The notes: generated by a model from the letters alone, not told the origin. 64,000 nucleotides of DNA from Vreelandella venusta (GCF_007989605.1 NZ_BJUL01000013.1:19964-83963), one strand, 5' to 3'; shown: positions 52,325 to 60,243, numbered from the stretch's first letter. Numbers and translations: made by a program.

Positions 52325-52888
52325 ATGAATGAAGTGAATAAGTATATTTTGGATGCTATCAAGGTTCATGTATGGGGTGGGTTTGACACATCTGAAGACA
52401 TTCAAGAGATGATTGCTGATTTACTTGAAGAAGGAGCTGATGAAGAGATGCTTCGTGAATCCGTAAGCATCGAGTTTAAGAAAAAGCGAGAAGCCGAAAA
52501 ATCATGGCCTCAAGTTACAGACCTAGATCGATTAGATGGTGTGTTTCAAGCCCTCAATGCTAATGGCATTCTTTGCTTACATAACGCTGGCTATACCATG
52601 TCTGACGGGCATGAAGATTCAAATGAAGCATTGAGTGCGTACCCGCAAGGTGAATTCTACGGCTATTGTTTCTATCATGGTCAAGATTTAGAACGAGCTG
52701 TTTCTGGTGGTGGGTTGATGCTAGCTTATGACCACGTTAATGGTGACGTGCCTGAAAAAATTGAGGTTGCTGAAACTATCCAGCAAGCGTTAGAGAAGGC
52801 GGGATTTACCGTAGAATGGGATGGCACTACAAATCAAAGAATTAATATCCCTAAATTTGATTGGAAGCATCGTGCAAGCAGCATATAA
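52325..52888 (+). CDS. DUF6891-like hypothetical protein, cassette 8
   Basis: A 187-residue soluble protein. The blocks TDLDRLDGVFQALNANGILC, LHNAGYTMSDGHEDSNEA, GYCFYHGQDLERAVSGGGLM and VEWDGTTNQRINIPKFDWKH match the pattern of a family I recall as DUF6891. An acidic N-terminal helical region (about 1-55) precedes it. RBS AAGGAAGAAGCT precedes the ATG. No function is known to me. It is the largest single-gene cassette product here apart from the methyltransferase. Its stop overlaps attC 8. Confidence 0.75.
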   Translation: MNEVNKYILDAIKVHVWGGFDTSEDIQEMIADLLEEGADEEMLRESVSIEFKKKREAEKSWPQVTDLDRLDGVFQALNANGILCLHNAGYTMSDGHEDSNEALSAYPQGEFYGYCFYHGQDLERAVSGGGLMLAYDHVNGDVPEKIEVAETIQQALEKAGFTVEWDGTTNQRINIPKFDWKHRASSI

Positions 52889-53029
52889 CAAGCGCATGCA
52901 TCGGAACCGCCTAACAATTCGCTCCTGGCCGAGTGCAGAGCCTCAAGCTACTCTGATGGCGAGATGACAGGTAACGCCCAGAGCGAACATTCCGGCTGAA
53001 AGTGACCTACAGGTTCAGCAGTGTTATGT
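52883..53029 (+). repeat. attC site 8, long type
   Basis: 147 nt from ATATAAC to GTTATGT (53023-53029). An inner pair, CCTAACAATTCGCTC with GAGCGAACATTCCGG, resembles the L-box arms of short attCs, so this could be two sites fused. Its right end and following bases match 48594-48633. Confidence 0.7.
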
Positions 53030-53065
53030 GGCAGGCACGGTTATTTATGTTGAGTGGGGAATTCG

Positions 53066-53674
53066 ATGCTCCAGTGCAGTTGGGATAAGGTGGCGAGTGA
53101 CGTCGACTTTAATCTTGAAATTGACCTAGCGCGATTTCTAGGCATGATCAGCCGAAAAGCCAAAGTGCTCGATTTTGGCTGTGGATACGGACGGATTTCC
53201 AACGAACTTACCGAGTGCGGATACATTGACGTTACGGGTGTTGATCCTTCCTTCGCCATGATCGAGCGTGGAAGGAAGGCGTTTCCTGGGGTGCCTCTCC
53301 TACATTTGGATGGGATTGATCTTCCGTTCGGCGAAAATGCATTTGATGTTGTCGTCATTTGCGCGGTATTTACGTGCATTCCTTCACTTGATGAGCGAGA
53401 TAGAGTGTCTGCGGAGATAAACCGCGTGCTGAAGCCTGGCGGTATCGTTCATATGTCGGAGTTCTGTTCCGTAAAAAGTAAGGGCTTTGTTTCCGGTCTC
53501 GGCATACCGATGCGCTACAGTAGCCCGGCAGAACTCCGCGACGTATTCGTTGGTTTTTCCTGCCTTCACGAGGAGGTTGTGAGCGCAAGCACTATGCGTG
53601 GTGATTCTACGTCCAGTTACCGTGCGTTCGTCCGAAAGCCACTTAACAAAGCAATGCACGCGACAAGTGCATGA
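53066..53674 (+). CDS. SAM-dependent class I methyltransferase, cassette 9
   Basis: A 202-residue methyltransferase. SAM motif I is KVLDFGCGYGRISNELTE (about residues 34-51), then VTGVDPSFAMIERGRKAF. Further blocks are LDGIDLPFGENAFDVVVICA and INRVLKPGGIVHMSEF. ATG at 53066 has GGGGA five bases upstream; GTG at 53054 is less likely. The last codons (LNKAMHATSA) run into the following attC, which is typical of cassette genes whose ends drift into the site. Target unknown. Confidence 0.82.
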   Translation: MLQCSWDKVASDVDFNLEIDLARFLGMISRKAKVLDFGCGYGRISNELTECGYIDVTGVDPSFAMIERGRKAFPGVPLLHLDGIDLPFGENAFDVVVICAVFTCIPSLDERDRVSAEINRVLKPGGIVHMSEFCSVKSKGFVSGLGIPMRYSSPAELRDVFVGFSCLHEEVVSASTMRGDSTSSYRAFVRKPLNKAMHATSA

Positions 53675-53697
53675 TTGCAGGCGATATGCGCTAGGAT
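53641..53697 (+). repeat. attC site 9, short and degenerate
   Basis: 57 nt from a perfect inverse core ACTTAAC (53641-53647) to GCTAGGAT, where C replaces the T of GTTAGGAT. GCAATGCAC and GTGCATGATTGC form the central hairpin. The mutated core may have disabled it, joining cassette 9 to the next pair. Confidence 0.62.
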
Positions 53698-53731
53698 CAA
53701 ACCTCTCCCGTAAAATAAATTGACTTCAGAT

Positions 53732-54136
53732 ATGTCTGAGAAGCCAAAATCGTATTTCGAAGGCGAGGTTGATCGTTTATACACAGAGGAGCTATTTCGG
53801 GCTGAGCTGTACGTTCAAGTGAGACGGTCGAAAGCACTCATGGAAAATTACTATTCTGAGAGAATAGAGGTGAATGAGCTCGCAAAAACTGCACTTATGT
53901 CTCGCTTTCACTATATACGTACTTTTCAGAGCATGTATGGCTTAACGCCCAGAAGCTATCTGAGAGATTTGCGCATTAAACAAGCCAAGAATCTATTGAG
54001 GAGCGGGTTATCAGTTACTGAAGTATGTTTCGCGGTGGGTTATGAGAGCTTGCCTACGTTTTCTTCAGTTTTCAAAAAATGTACTGGATATACGCCGAGA
54101 GACTATCAGTGGCTCCACAAGAGCAATCGAGAATAA
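53732..54136 (+). CDS. Minimal AraC-type HTH regulator, cassette 10
   Basis: A 134-residue protein made almost wholly of a double helix-turn-helix AraC domain. The first helix pair is IEVNELAKTALMSRFHYIRT then FQSMYGLTPRSYLRDLRIKQ; the second is LSVTEVCFAVGYESLPTFSS followed by VFKKCTGYTPRDYQ. About 40 residues precede the domain, too few for a ligand domain. ATG at 53732 is chosen; TTG at 53720 is an alternative and both lack a clear ribosome site. The next VOC gene follows by 63 bases with no attC between, so they form a two-gene cassette with its own regulator. Confidence 0.85.
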   Translation: MSEKPKSYFEGEVDRLYTEELFRAELYVQVRRSKALMENYYSERIEVNELAKTALMSRFHYIRTFQSMYGLTPRSYLRDLRIKQAKNLLRSGLSVTEVCFAVGYESLPTFSSVFKKCTGYTPRDYQWLHKSNRE

Positions 54137-54199
54137 GTATTCCAACTTGCTTCCAGCTATCGTTGGCATTCCATTAGTTTAGTCGGAGTTCTCATCGCC

Positions 54200-54589
54200 A
54201 TGATTAAAATTTTTGTCACAAGCGTCCCAGTTGAAAATCAGGAAAAAGCCCTTGATTTCTATACAAATATCTTAGGGTTTGTTAAGAAAAAAGAAGTACC
54301 TTTGGGTGAGCACAAGTGGTTGACCGTTGTATCTCCGCAAGAGCAGTCGGGAGTTGAGTTGCTGCTAGAGCCTATGGCATTTGAGCCTGCAAGAATCTAT
54401 CAACAATCGCTGAAAGAGGCTGGCATTCCTTGGACGTCTTTCGCTATTGACGATCTTGAAAAAGAGTACGCCAGACTTTCCGGGTTAGGAGTGAAGTTTT
54501 CAATTCCTCCCAAGGAAGCTGGGACAGTCAAAATTGCCGTCTTTGATGATACTTGTGGAAACTTTATTCAGCTGGTGCAAGAGCTATAA
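54200..54589 (+). CDS. VOC-family protein linked to AraC regulator, cassette 10
   Basis: A 129-residue VOC domain protein beginning MIKIFVTSVPVENQEKALDFY, with a late IAVFDDTCGNFIQLVQEL. These match the two beta-alpha-beta-beta-beta modules of glyoxalase-fold proteins; metal-ligand positions are partly changed (Thr/Cys in DDTCGN), so metal use is unsure. Proteins of this type often protect against electrophiles or antibiotics. It shares its cassette with the preceding AraC regulator, which probably controls it. attC 10 begins 18 bases after the stop. Confidence 0.85.
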   Translation: MIKIFVTSVPVENQEKALDFYTNILGFVKKKEVPLGEHKWLTVVSPQEQSGVELLLEPMAFEPARIYQQSLKEAGIPWTSFAIDDLEKEYARLSGLGVKFSIPPKEAGTVKIAVFDDTCGNFIQLVQEL

Positions 54590-54606
54590 ACCAAAAAGCG
54601 GAACGC

Positions 54607-54692
54607 ACATAACAATGCCTTGCAGCCGACCACGCTTTTCGCTCCCCCTTGATCATGCGCTCCAAGCGGTCGGCTTAGTTCAGGTGTTAGTC
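54607..54692 (+). repeat. attC site 10, end of array
   Basis: 86 nt from ACATAAC to GTTAGTC (54686-54692). The GCAGCCGACCACGCTT arm pairs with AAGCGGTCGGCTTAG, a classic attC stem. No further core-like sites were seen after it. Confidence 0.82.
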
Positions 54693-54836
54693 CTACTATA
54701 GGGTTTGAAAACTGAGCAAGATGAAGACTGGTGGACCAATGCTCATTCAAACATTCATCTCGAAAACACCCATGACAACATGGCGTTCCCACAGAACTGC
54801 TTGCCCATAGGGTTGGATTCTAAAGTGCAGTGCTAC

Positions 54837-55250
54837 TCAGTCTGGGGTGACGTCAGCAGTTTCCTGCAGGTATCGCCATAGAGGCTTGCTATCTTTTATA
54901 TCAATGATAACAACGGAATAACGAGACGAACTTGTCTCGGCTTCTTGGTGGGTTTCGCGATAACGTAGGACAACGCTGTCTGCGCTGACGAGTAAGGTTT
55001 CATATTGTTCAATGAGGATTGAAAGTGAGGGTCGTGTACCTTTATTGTTGCGAAACAATGCATCCACTTGAGATTTGCCCACTACGTTACCCGATGTTGT
55101 CACCATGGTAAAAGATGGACAAAAGCTATTGATAAGTTTCTCTAACGAAGCATCTTGCTCGACGCTTCCTGTGAATGCATCTTGAATCCATACGTGCAGA
55201 TCTTGAACACTACGATGGGCAACGGCGATTAACTCTTTTTCGGGTAGCAT
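54837..55250 (-). CDS. SnoaL/NTF2-like domain protein
   Basis: A 137-residue soluble protein of cone-shaped NTF2-like fold, judged from the helix ELIAVAHRSVQDLHVWIQDA, the strands PSFTMVTTSGNVVGKSQVD and LRYRETHQEAETSSSRYSVV. Such proteins are small-molecule isomerases, hydrolases or binders (DUF4440 or SnoaL-like). Its start overlaps the end of the MFS gene by 22 bases on the same strand, so it is translationally coupled and may serve the same substrate. RBS GAGGATAT lies about ten bases upstream. Confidence 0.65.
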   Translation of the reverse strand: MLPEKELIAVAHRSVQDLHVWIQDAFTGSVEQDASLEKLINSFCPSFTMVTTSGNVVGKSQVDALFRNNKGTRPSLSILIEQYETLLVSADSVVLRYRETHQEAETSSSRYSVVIIDIKDSKPLWRYLQETADVTPD

Positions 55251-56605
55251 GATGATATATCCTCGTTTGGCTTACGATTAAGTTGTTTTATGATGAGTAA
55301 AGGAGTGACGCCAATAAAAGCAGCGAGCAGGAATGTCAGTTGATACGCCGACATATCATTGGCGTAGTGCTGCAGTACATTGAACAGAAGAGTGAAAAAA
55401 GCGGCGCCAAGGCTAAAAGACATCTGACGGTTGAGGTTCCAAACTGCGCTGGCCTTGATTAATGTTGCTTCGTCAAAATCCATCATCGCGGTAGTTTGTG
55501 CCGTATTGGCGCTCACACCGCCTCCTAAGCCCATCAATAAATACGCAATAATAAGTAACGGAATGTTGGAATGGTGGCCAACAAAAAATAGCACAGCAAT
55601 ACCGGCAGAATGTGCCAACATACCAAACAAAAATAGTGAGCGAGCGCCAATGCGATTATAGAGTCTACCACCTACGGTAATCGCAACTAATGAGCCAGCC
55701 CCGTAAAGCACCATCAACATCCCCGTTTTTTGAGCAGACCAGCCTAATACCTCTTGAAGAAAGAAGATATTCAGTAAGTTTACTCCTGTGAAGACGCCCG
55801 GCACCGCTAAATACACCAATACAGAAAAACGCATATGCGTATTTTTAAATACACTCAAATCAAGAATGGCATGCGTGGTTTTACGATAATGGTGTAAGTA
55901 GAGAACGCTGAACCCCAATCCTACGATGAGAAATAATATTGGCAATAGTTTCGAACTCGCATTTGCATAAATAGAAAGTCCGATGAGTAATGTTGCGAGT
56001 GAAGTACTAACAAATAGAAGTCCTTTCATATCTGGTGGTAGCGCTTTTTTGGTTTCAGAGCGAATCCAATAAGCAGACAATATAGCGGCCAATAAACTAA
56101 AGGGAATGTTGCTGAGAAAGACCCAGCGCCAAGATGAATAATCAACAATGATACCGCCGATACTGGGTGAAATAGTCGGAGCAATTAATGCAATACTCAT
56201 AATGAGTGTTGATATTTTGGTTCTTTCTTTGTTTTTAAATAAATTAAAAGCCAGCGCCTGACCTACTGGTATCAGTAAACCTCCTCCGACGCCTTGAAGG
56301 AAGCGAAAAAAGACGAGCGAGTAAAATTCATTCGTCATACCTGAACACAGTGCGCCGAGCGAGAATACTAGCATCGACATGGTCATCGTTTGTCTCGCAC
56401 CAAACTTGCTCGCTAACCAATTACTAATCGGAATAATCAGCGTTAATCCTAAAATGTAGCTATTGGCAATCCAAGTCACGCTCGACTCTGAAATTGATAA
56501 CTCTTGAGCAATATCCGGAAGGGCAATCGCTGACATAAAAATATTAATACAATCAATAAAAAATCCGAGCAAGAAAATAAGCGCGATACGATAACGATAA
56601 GCCAT
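55229..56605 (-). CDS. MFS drug/proton antiporter (DHA family, EmrB/QacA-like)
   Basis: A 458-residue transporter with about 12-14 helices. The N-terminal block is IDCINIFMSAIALPDIAQEL, and the MFS loop is WLASKFGARQTMTMSMLVFS. An antiporter-type motif is APTISPSIGGIIVDYSSWRW. It is probably an exporter of a toxic organic compound. AGGA seven bases before the ATG supports the start. It pairs with the downstream SnoaL-like gene and is divergent from the LysR regulator over a 99-base control region. Base composition is markedly more AT-rich than the housekeeping genes. Confidence 0.88.
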   Translation of the reverse strand: MAYRYRIALIFLLGFFIDCINIFMSAIALPDIAQELSISESSVTWIANSYILGLTLIIPISNWLASKFGARQTMTMSMLVFSLGALCSGMTNEFYSLVFFRFLQGVGGGLLIPVGQALAFNLFKNKERTKISTLIMSIALIAPTISPSIGGIIVDYSSWRWVFLSNIPFSLLAAILSAYWIRSETKKALPPDMKGLLFVSTSLATLLIGLSIYANASSKLLPILFLIVGLGFSVLYLHHYRKTTHAILDLSVFKNTHMRFSVLVYLAVPGVFTGVNLLNIFFLQEVLGWSAQKTGMLMVLYGAGSLVAITVGGRLYNRIGARSLFLFGMLAHSAGIAVLFFVGHHSNIPLLIIAYLLMGLGGGVSANTAQTTAMMDFDEATLIKASAVWNLNRQMSFSLGAAFFTLLFNVLQHYANDMSAYQLTFLLAAFIGVTPLLIIKQLNRKPNEDISSCYPKKS

Positions 56606-56668
56606 TGGTGATCCTGGTGTAAATCTAATTACGAGAATTTTAAAGCATTTGACTTGGGACTGTTAGCT

Positions 56669-56681
56669 GTTTAAAATAAAC
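56669..56681. promoter_or_regulatory. Candidate LysR operator
   Basis: GTTTAAAATAAAC is an inverted repeat (GTTTA, 3 bases, TAAAC) of T-N11-A form, in the gap between the divergent MFS and LysR genes, 24 bases before the LysR start. The layout fits an autoregulated LysR site. Confidence 0.5.
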
Positions 56682-56704
56682 GCTTAGTTAAATCAGGGTA
56701 AACG

Positions 56705-57595
56705 ATGATGTTTAATGAGATTAAACGTATTCATACGTTTATTACTGTGGTGGATAGTGGCTCTTTTACTAAGGCAGCCAATCAATTGTTTATTAGTAAA
56801 GCCATGGTTAGTATCCATATAAAATCGTTGGAAGACTCGCTCAATGTACCATTGCTTATTCGTAACTCACGCGGATTCATTATGACCGAGGCGGGAGAGT
56901 TACTTTATAACGATTTTAAAAATATCTTCTCTGATATTCACTCATCATTAGACAATGTTGTTGAAAAGCATCACTCCTTAACCGGACACTTAAGGGTCTC
57001 GTCCACCGTCGAATTTGGCGAAGCATTTCTTATTCCGCTGATTGGTGAGTTTTGTCATGTTCATCCAGAGCTAAATATCAGTTTTCATGCTGACTCATCA
57101 CTCAATAAATTATTGAATGAGAAAATTGATCTTGCCGTAAGACTAGGAACGCTCGATGATTCAGCCCTAAAGAGTCGTAAGCTTGGCAGCTTCTCTACTA
57201 TGATAGTGTGCTCCGCCAATTGGTTAGCACAAAACCCTTTATCCTCATTAGAAGATTTAAAAACAGCGCCGTGGATCGCTAACAGTAATCTCAAAACGCC
57301 CAACCAATGGACGCTACACAGTGGTGATAAACAGACCTTTCAACTAAAGTTTTCAGCAAAATTTAGCGCCAACTCCTCCATCGCAATCAGGTCCATGGTT
57401 CAATCTGATTTAGGTGTTGCGATTCTTCCTGAATGGGTTATTAAAGAGCAGCTACAAAGCGGAGAGTTCGTCGAACTATTTCCAGATTGGCGTTTACCTA
57501 AGCAAGACATCAGTATGGTTTTTACTGGCGATCATCGTGTTCGACGCCATTGCCGCTTATTAATTGACTATCTAGTAGAGAATACCCATTTTTAG
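56705..57595 (+). CDS. LysR-family transcriptional regulator
   Basis: A 296-residue regulator. The N-terminal winged HTH reads IHTFITVVDSGSFTKAANQL then FISKAMVSIHIKSLEDSLNV, followed by the family LLIRNSRGFIMTEAGELL. The ligand domain (about 90-290) includes GHLRVSSTVEFGEAFLIPLI and VQSDLGVAILPEWVIKEQL. ATG at 56705 is taken; ATG at 56708 follows directly. It probably controls the divergent MFS/SnoaL-like pair. Like that pair it is AT-rich, suggesting joint acquisition. Confidence 0.9.
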   Translation: MMFNEIKRIHTFITVVDSGSFTKAANQLFISKAMVSIHIKSLEDSLNVPLLIRNSRGFIMTEAGELLYNDFKNIFSDIHSSLDNVVEKHHSLTGHLRVSSTVEFGEAFLIPLIGEFCHVHPELNISFHADSSLNKLLNEKIDLAVRLGTLDDSALKSRKLGSFSTMIVCSANWLAQNPLSSLEDLKTAPWIANSNLKTPNQWTLHSGDKQTFQLKFSAKFSANSSIAIRSMVQSDLGVAILPEWVIKEQLQSGEFVELFPDWRLPKQDISMVFTGDHRVRRHCRLLIDYLVENTHF

Positions 57596-57636
57596 ACGCT
57601 AAAAAGAACCCATATTGGTGTAAGGAAAAACTCTAC

Positions 57637-58593
57637 CTACTTGGAGTTGCCGCCAAAAGTTTTACGCCAGTCGCGTGGGCTGACTTGATGATGTTGCCTA
57701 AAATGTTGACGGAAAGACGTTGCTGTATGAAAGCCAACTTGTTCCGCAATCGCTTCCACCGACAGGGAGGTGGTTTCCAGCAGCTCGCGCCCGCGCCGTA
57801 GGCGCTCATTGACAAGCCACTCCACCACCGTCATTCCGGTTGCTTTTTGAAAGTGGCGCGTGAAGGTGCGTCTGCTCATGGAGGTTCGAGCCGCTAGCTC
57901 ATCGATGCGATGCGAGCCGACTAGGTTTTCTCTCAAATAATCCAATAAGCGATTGATATGGGCGTCTTGAGTGGAAATGGCAACGGGGTGCTCAATGAAC
58001 TGCGCTTGCCCACCTTCGCGGTGCGGGGGAACCACCATAATACGGGCAATCTTGTTGGCAATCGTTGCGCCGTAATACTCGCGCACCAGAAATAAGCAGC
58101 AATCTAGGCCTGCCGCCGTGCCTGCGGACGTGACTAAACGATCCTCTTCCACATAAAGCGCATTGGTGTCCAGCTTGACCCTTGGGAATCGGTCACTAAA
58201 GTCCTGCTCGGCGACCCAGTGAGTTGATGCCCGCCTGCCGTCGAGCAGTCCAGCGTACGCCAGTGCATACGTGCCGTAACAAAGACCCACCACATGAGCG
58301 CCCCGTTCATGGCAGCGGACAAGCGCCTCGGCCAGCTCAGGCGGTGGCGGTTCATCCAGGTCATGCCAGCCAGGGACTACGGCTATATCCACGTTATCCA
58401 AGAGCGTTAAGCCGCCGTTGGGCTTTATTGTCATCACTTCATCACTCTCTGGCGAATCTTCCCAAGCTGCAACGATGGACAGATCGAAGAGTGAGCGATC
58501 AGGAAAGGCCATGCCGAATACCGTATAGGGCACCGAGAAATGGAAAGGTGTGATACGGGGATGGAGAATTAAACCTACGCGGGGTAAGGACAT
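57637..58593 (-). CDS. GlxA-family AraC-type regulator (DJ-1/PfpI domain plus HTH)
   Basis: A 318-residue regulator. The N-terminal half is a DJ-1/PfpI-like domain (RVGLILHPRITPFHFSVPYT; the nucleophile elbow with Cys in HVVGLCYGTYALAYAGLLDG). The C-terminal AraC domain has RIDELAARTSMSRRTFTRHF and LSVEAIAEQVGFHTATSFRQ. The start at 58593 has AAGGA seven bases upstream; extension to 58710 lacks homology. It is divergent from the metallo-beta-lactamase-fold gene, its likely target. No amidase activity is expected in the regulator. Confidence 0.88.
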   Translation of the reverse strand: MSLPRVGLILHPRITPFHFSVPYTVFGMAFPDRSLFDLSIVAAWEDSPESDEVMTIKPNGGLTLLDNVDIAVVPGWHDLDEPPPPELAEALVRCHERGAHVVGLCYGTYALAYAGLLDGRRASTHWVAEQDFSDRFPRVKLDTNALYVEEDRLVTSAGTAAGLDCCLFLVREYYGATIANKIARIMVVPPHREGGQAQFIEHPVAISTQDAHINRLLDYLRENLVGSHRIDELAARTSMSRRTFTRHFQKATGMTVVEWLVNERLRRGRELLETTSLSVEAIAEQVGFHTATSFRQHFRQHHQVSPRDWRKTFGGNSK

Positions 58594-58739
58594 GGGTAAT
58601 TCCTTAGCTGTTCTTAACTTAACCTTACCATGGTGGCCCAAAACTTTCGAACACTGACTTTCAGGCCAATTTTTTTGACGGTTGTCTCTCTCTACACTGT
58701 TGTCTACCAATCCAGCAGCGTATTGAAGGAAGTCATTAG

Positions 58740-59618
58740 ATGCCTATCAAAACCTTATCCAGTTCTCCTGTCCTCACAACAGGGCTCATTACCGGTAACG
58801 CCTTGGCGGATTCAAACGCTCAGGGGGCGACGCAAAAGCTGCAGCAGATTCGCAATGCAACAGTGAAGGTTAGCTATGGGGACACCACCTTTTTGGTGGA
58901 CCCGATGCTGGCTGAGCAGGGCACTTATCCTGGCTTTGAAAATACCTACCGTAGCGAGTTACGCAACCCGCTGGTGGGGCTGCCTATGCCCGTTGAGGAG
59001 ATAATCGATGGTGTCGATGCCATTATCGTTACTCACACACACCTCGATCACTGGGACGATGCTGCCCAGCAGCTGTTGCCCAAAGACCTGCCGCTATTTA
59101 CACAGAATGCCACCGATGCTGAGCTGATACGCTCTCAGGGATTCAATGATGTGCGCATTTTGGACGGTAAAGTTGAATTTGGAGGAGTGACACTGCATAA
59201 AACGGGCGGCCAACATGGCTCTGACACCCTCTATGCAGTTCCTGAACTGGCACAATTGCTCGGTGAGGTGATGGGCGTGGTTTTCGAAGCCCCTGAGCAT
59301 AAAACCACCTACCTGGTGGGCGACACCATCTGGCGCGATGAAGTTGAACAGACGCTGGCGCGTTATAACCCCGAGGTGATTGTCGTGAATGCTGGCGCCG
59401 CAGAGATCACAGGCTTCTCAGGTGACCCAATCATCATGGGGAAGCAAGATACGCTGCGTATGCATCAGGCAGCCCCTAATGCGGCGATCATCGCGGTGCA
59501 TATGGGCGCGGTGAACCATATGACATTAAGCCGTGACGAGCTGTCTGATTATGTGCAAGAAGTTGGGATCCAGGATCACGTCTCTATCCCCGCTGATGGC
59601 CAAGTCATCGCCTTTTAA
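58740..59618 (+). CDS. Metallo-beta-lactamase-fold hydrolase (UlaG-like)
   Basis: A 292-residue hydrolase. The N-terminus up to ALA before DSNAQ looks like a short signal peptide, hinting at export. The metal site is IIVTHTHLDHWDDAAQ (HxHxDH), with later ligands in GGQHGSD and LVGDTIWRDE and AVHMGAVNHMTLS. The fold and compact size resemble UlaG-type lactonase relatives, but the substrate is unknown. AAGGA about nine bases before the ATG sets the start. It is divergent from the GlxA-type regulator by 146 bases, suggesting regulation by it. Confidence 0.83.
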   Translation: MPIKTLSSSPVLTTGLITGNALADSNAQGATQKLQQIRNATVKVSYGDTTFLVDPMLAEQGTYPGFENTYRSELRNPLVGLPMPVEEIIDGVDAIIVTHTHLDHWDDAAQQLLPKDLPLFTQNATDAELIRSQGFNDVRILDGKVEFGGVTLHKTGGQHGSDTLYAVPELAQLLGEVMGVVFEAPEHKTTYLVGDTIWRDEVEQTLARYNPEVIVVNAGAAEITGFSGDPIIMGKQDTLRMHQAAPNAAIIAVHMGAVNHMTLSRDELSDYVQEVGIQDHVSIPADGQVIAF

Positions 59619-59625
59619 TATCAGG

Positions 59626-59645
59626 GGTCGCCTTTGATGGCGGCC
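59626..59645 (+). terminator. Hairpin after the metallo-hydrolase gene
   Basis: GGTCGCC (59626-59632) pairs with GGCGGCC (59639-59645) with one G:T pair and a 6-base loop, followed by TGTTTCT. It lies 7 bases after the stop. Confidence 0.5.
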
Positions 59646-59727
59646 TGTTTCTGTGTATTAATGTCTTAACGCTGGCTTGCTGCCTTCATTGCCTAAGCAC
59701 CCCCACACCATGCAGCCCATCCCTTAA

Positions 59728-60243
59728 ATGAAAAATTTCAACATCAAAGTAGTAACCCCAGAAGATTGGGCGCTGTATAAGTCCGTTAGGCTGGAATCAC
59801 TCAAGGATTCCCCTGACTCATTTGGCGCTACTTACGAGCAGGAATCTACATTGTCGGATGCTGATTGGCTGGCGCGTTTAGATCTTAGTGCGCGGGGGCT
59901 TGTGGCTTTTCCGTTAGTGGCCGAGCAGGGTGGCCGGGCGATGGGGCTTGCTTGGGGAGTGATACATGCACCAGAGGTGGAAACCGCTCACATCTATCAA
60001 ATGTGGGTTTCGCCTGCGGCAAGAGGGCAAGGCATTGCCAAGGCGCTTCTGGGTAAAATTAAAACCTGGGCGATAGATAAAGAGTGTGAGCGTATCGCGC
60101 TTGACGTTACAACCAGTAATGAGGCGGCAGCTGGTTTGTATCGGTCGTCTGGATTTATGGCAATGGGGCAGCCAGTGCCGCTCAGGAGGGACTCTTCTCT
60201 TATGATGCAGGCTATGCTGATGGCGTTACGCGGCGTTGGTTAA
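59728..60243 (+). CDS. GNAT-family N-acetyltransferase
   Basis: A 171-residue acetyl-CoA-dependent acyltransferase. The N-terminal DWALYKSVRLESLKDSPDSF and central HIYQMWVSPAARGQGIAKAL motif A (acetyl-CoA loop) are clear; the later LDVTTSNEAAAGLYRSSGFM is motif B. Substrate unknown; spermidine, amino acid or antibiotic-type targets are all possible. The ATG has no evident Shine-Dalgarno. It is a single gene converging with lhgO over a shared terminator. Confidence 0.87.
   Translation: MKNFNIKVVTPEDWALYKSVRLESLKDSPDSFGATYEQESTLSDADWLARLDLSARGLVAFPLVAEQGGRAMGLAWGVIHAPEVETAHIYQMWVSPAARGQGIAKALLGKIKTWAIDKECERIALDVTTSNEAAAGLYRSSGFMAMGQPVPLRRDSSLMMQAMLMALRGVG

Larger units (their letters stand above)
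48605..54692 (+). mobile_element. Integron gene-cassette array without an integrase (CALIN-like)
   Basis: About ten short genes, all on the plus strand, alternate with imperfect inverted repeats. Each repeat starts near a TAAC-type inverse core and ends in a GTTA-type core, which is the plan of integron attC sites. Ten sites are proposed, 57-147 nt long. Three of the longest closely resemble the ~126-nt repeats of Vibrio superintegrons. Cassette genes are small, mostly of unknown function, and AT-rich compared with flanking genes. No tyrosine integrase of the IntI type is encoded within 48 kb upstream or 9 kb downstream. The flanks are a choloylglycine hydrolase gene and an efflux gene pair. 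Confidence 0.85.

Noticed and set aside
53041..53379. Minus-strand open frame of 112 codons in cassette 9
   Set aside because: Antisense to the methyltransferase with clear SAM motifs; cassette genes here are otherwise all on the plus strand.
58224..58553. Plus-strand open frame of 109 codons
   Set aside because: Antisense to the DJ-1-like domain of the GlxA-type regulator, no domain seen.
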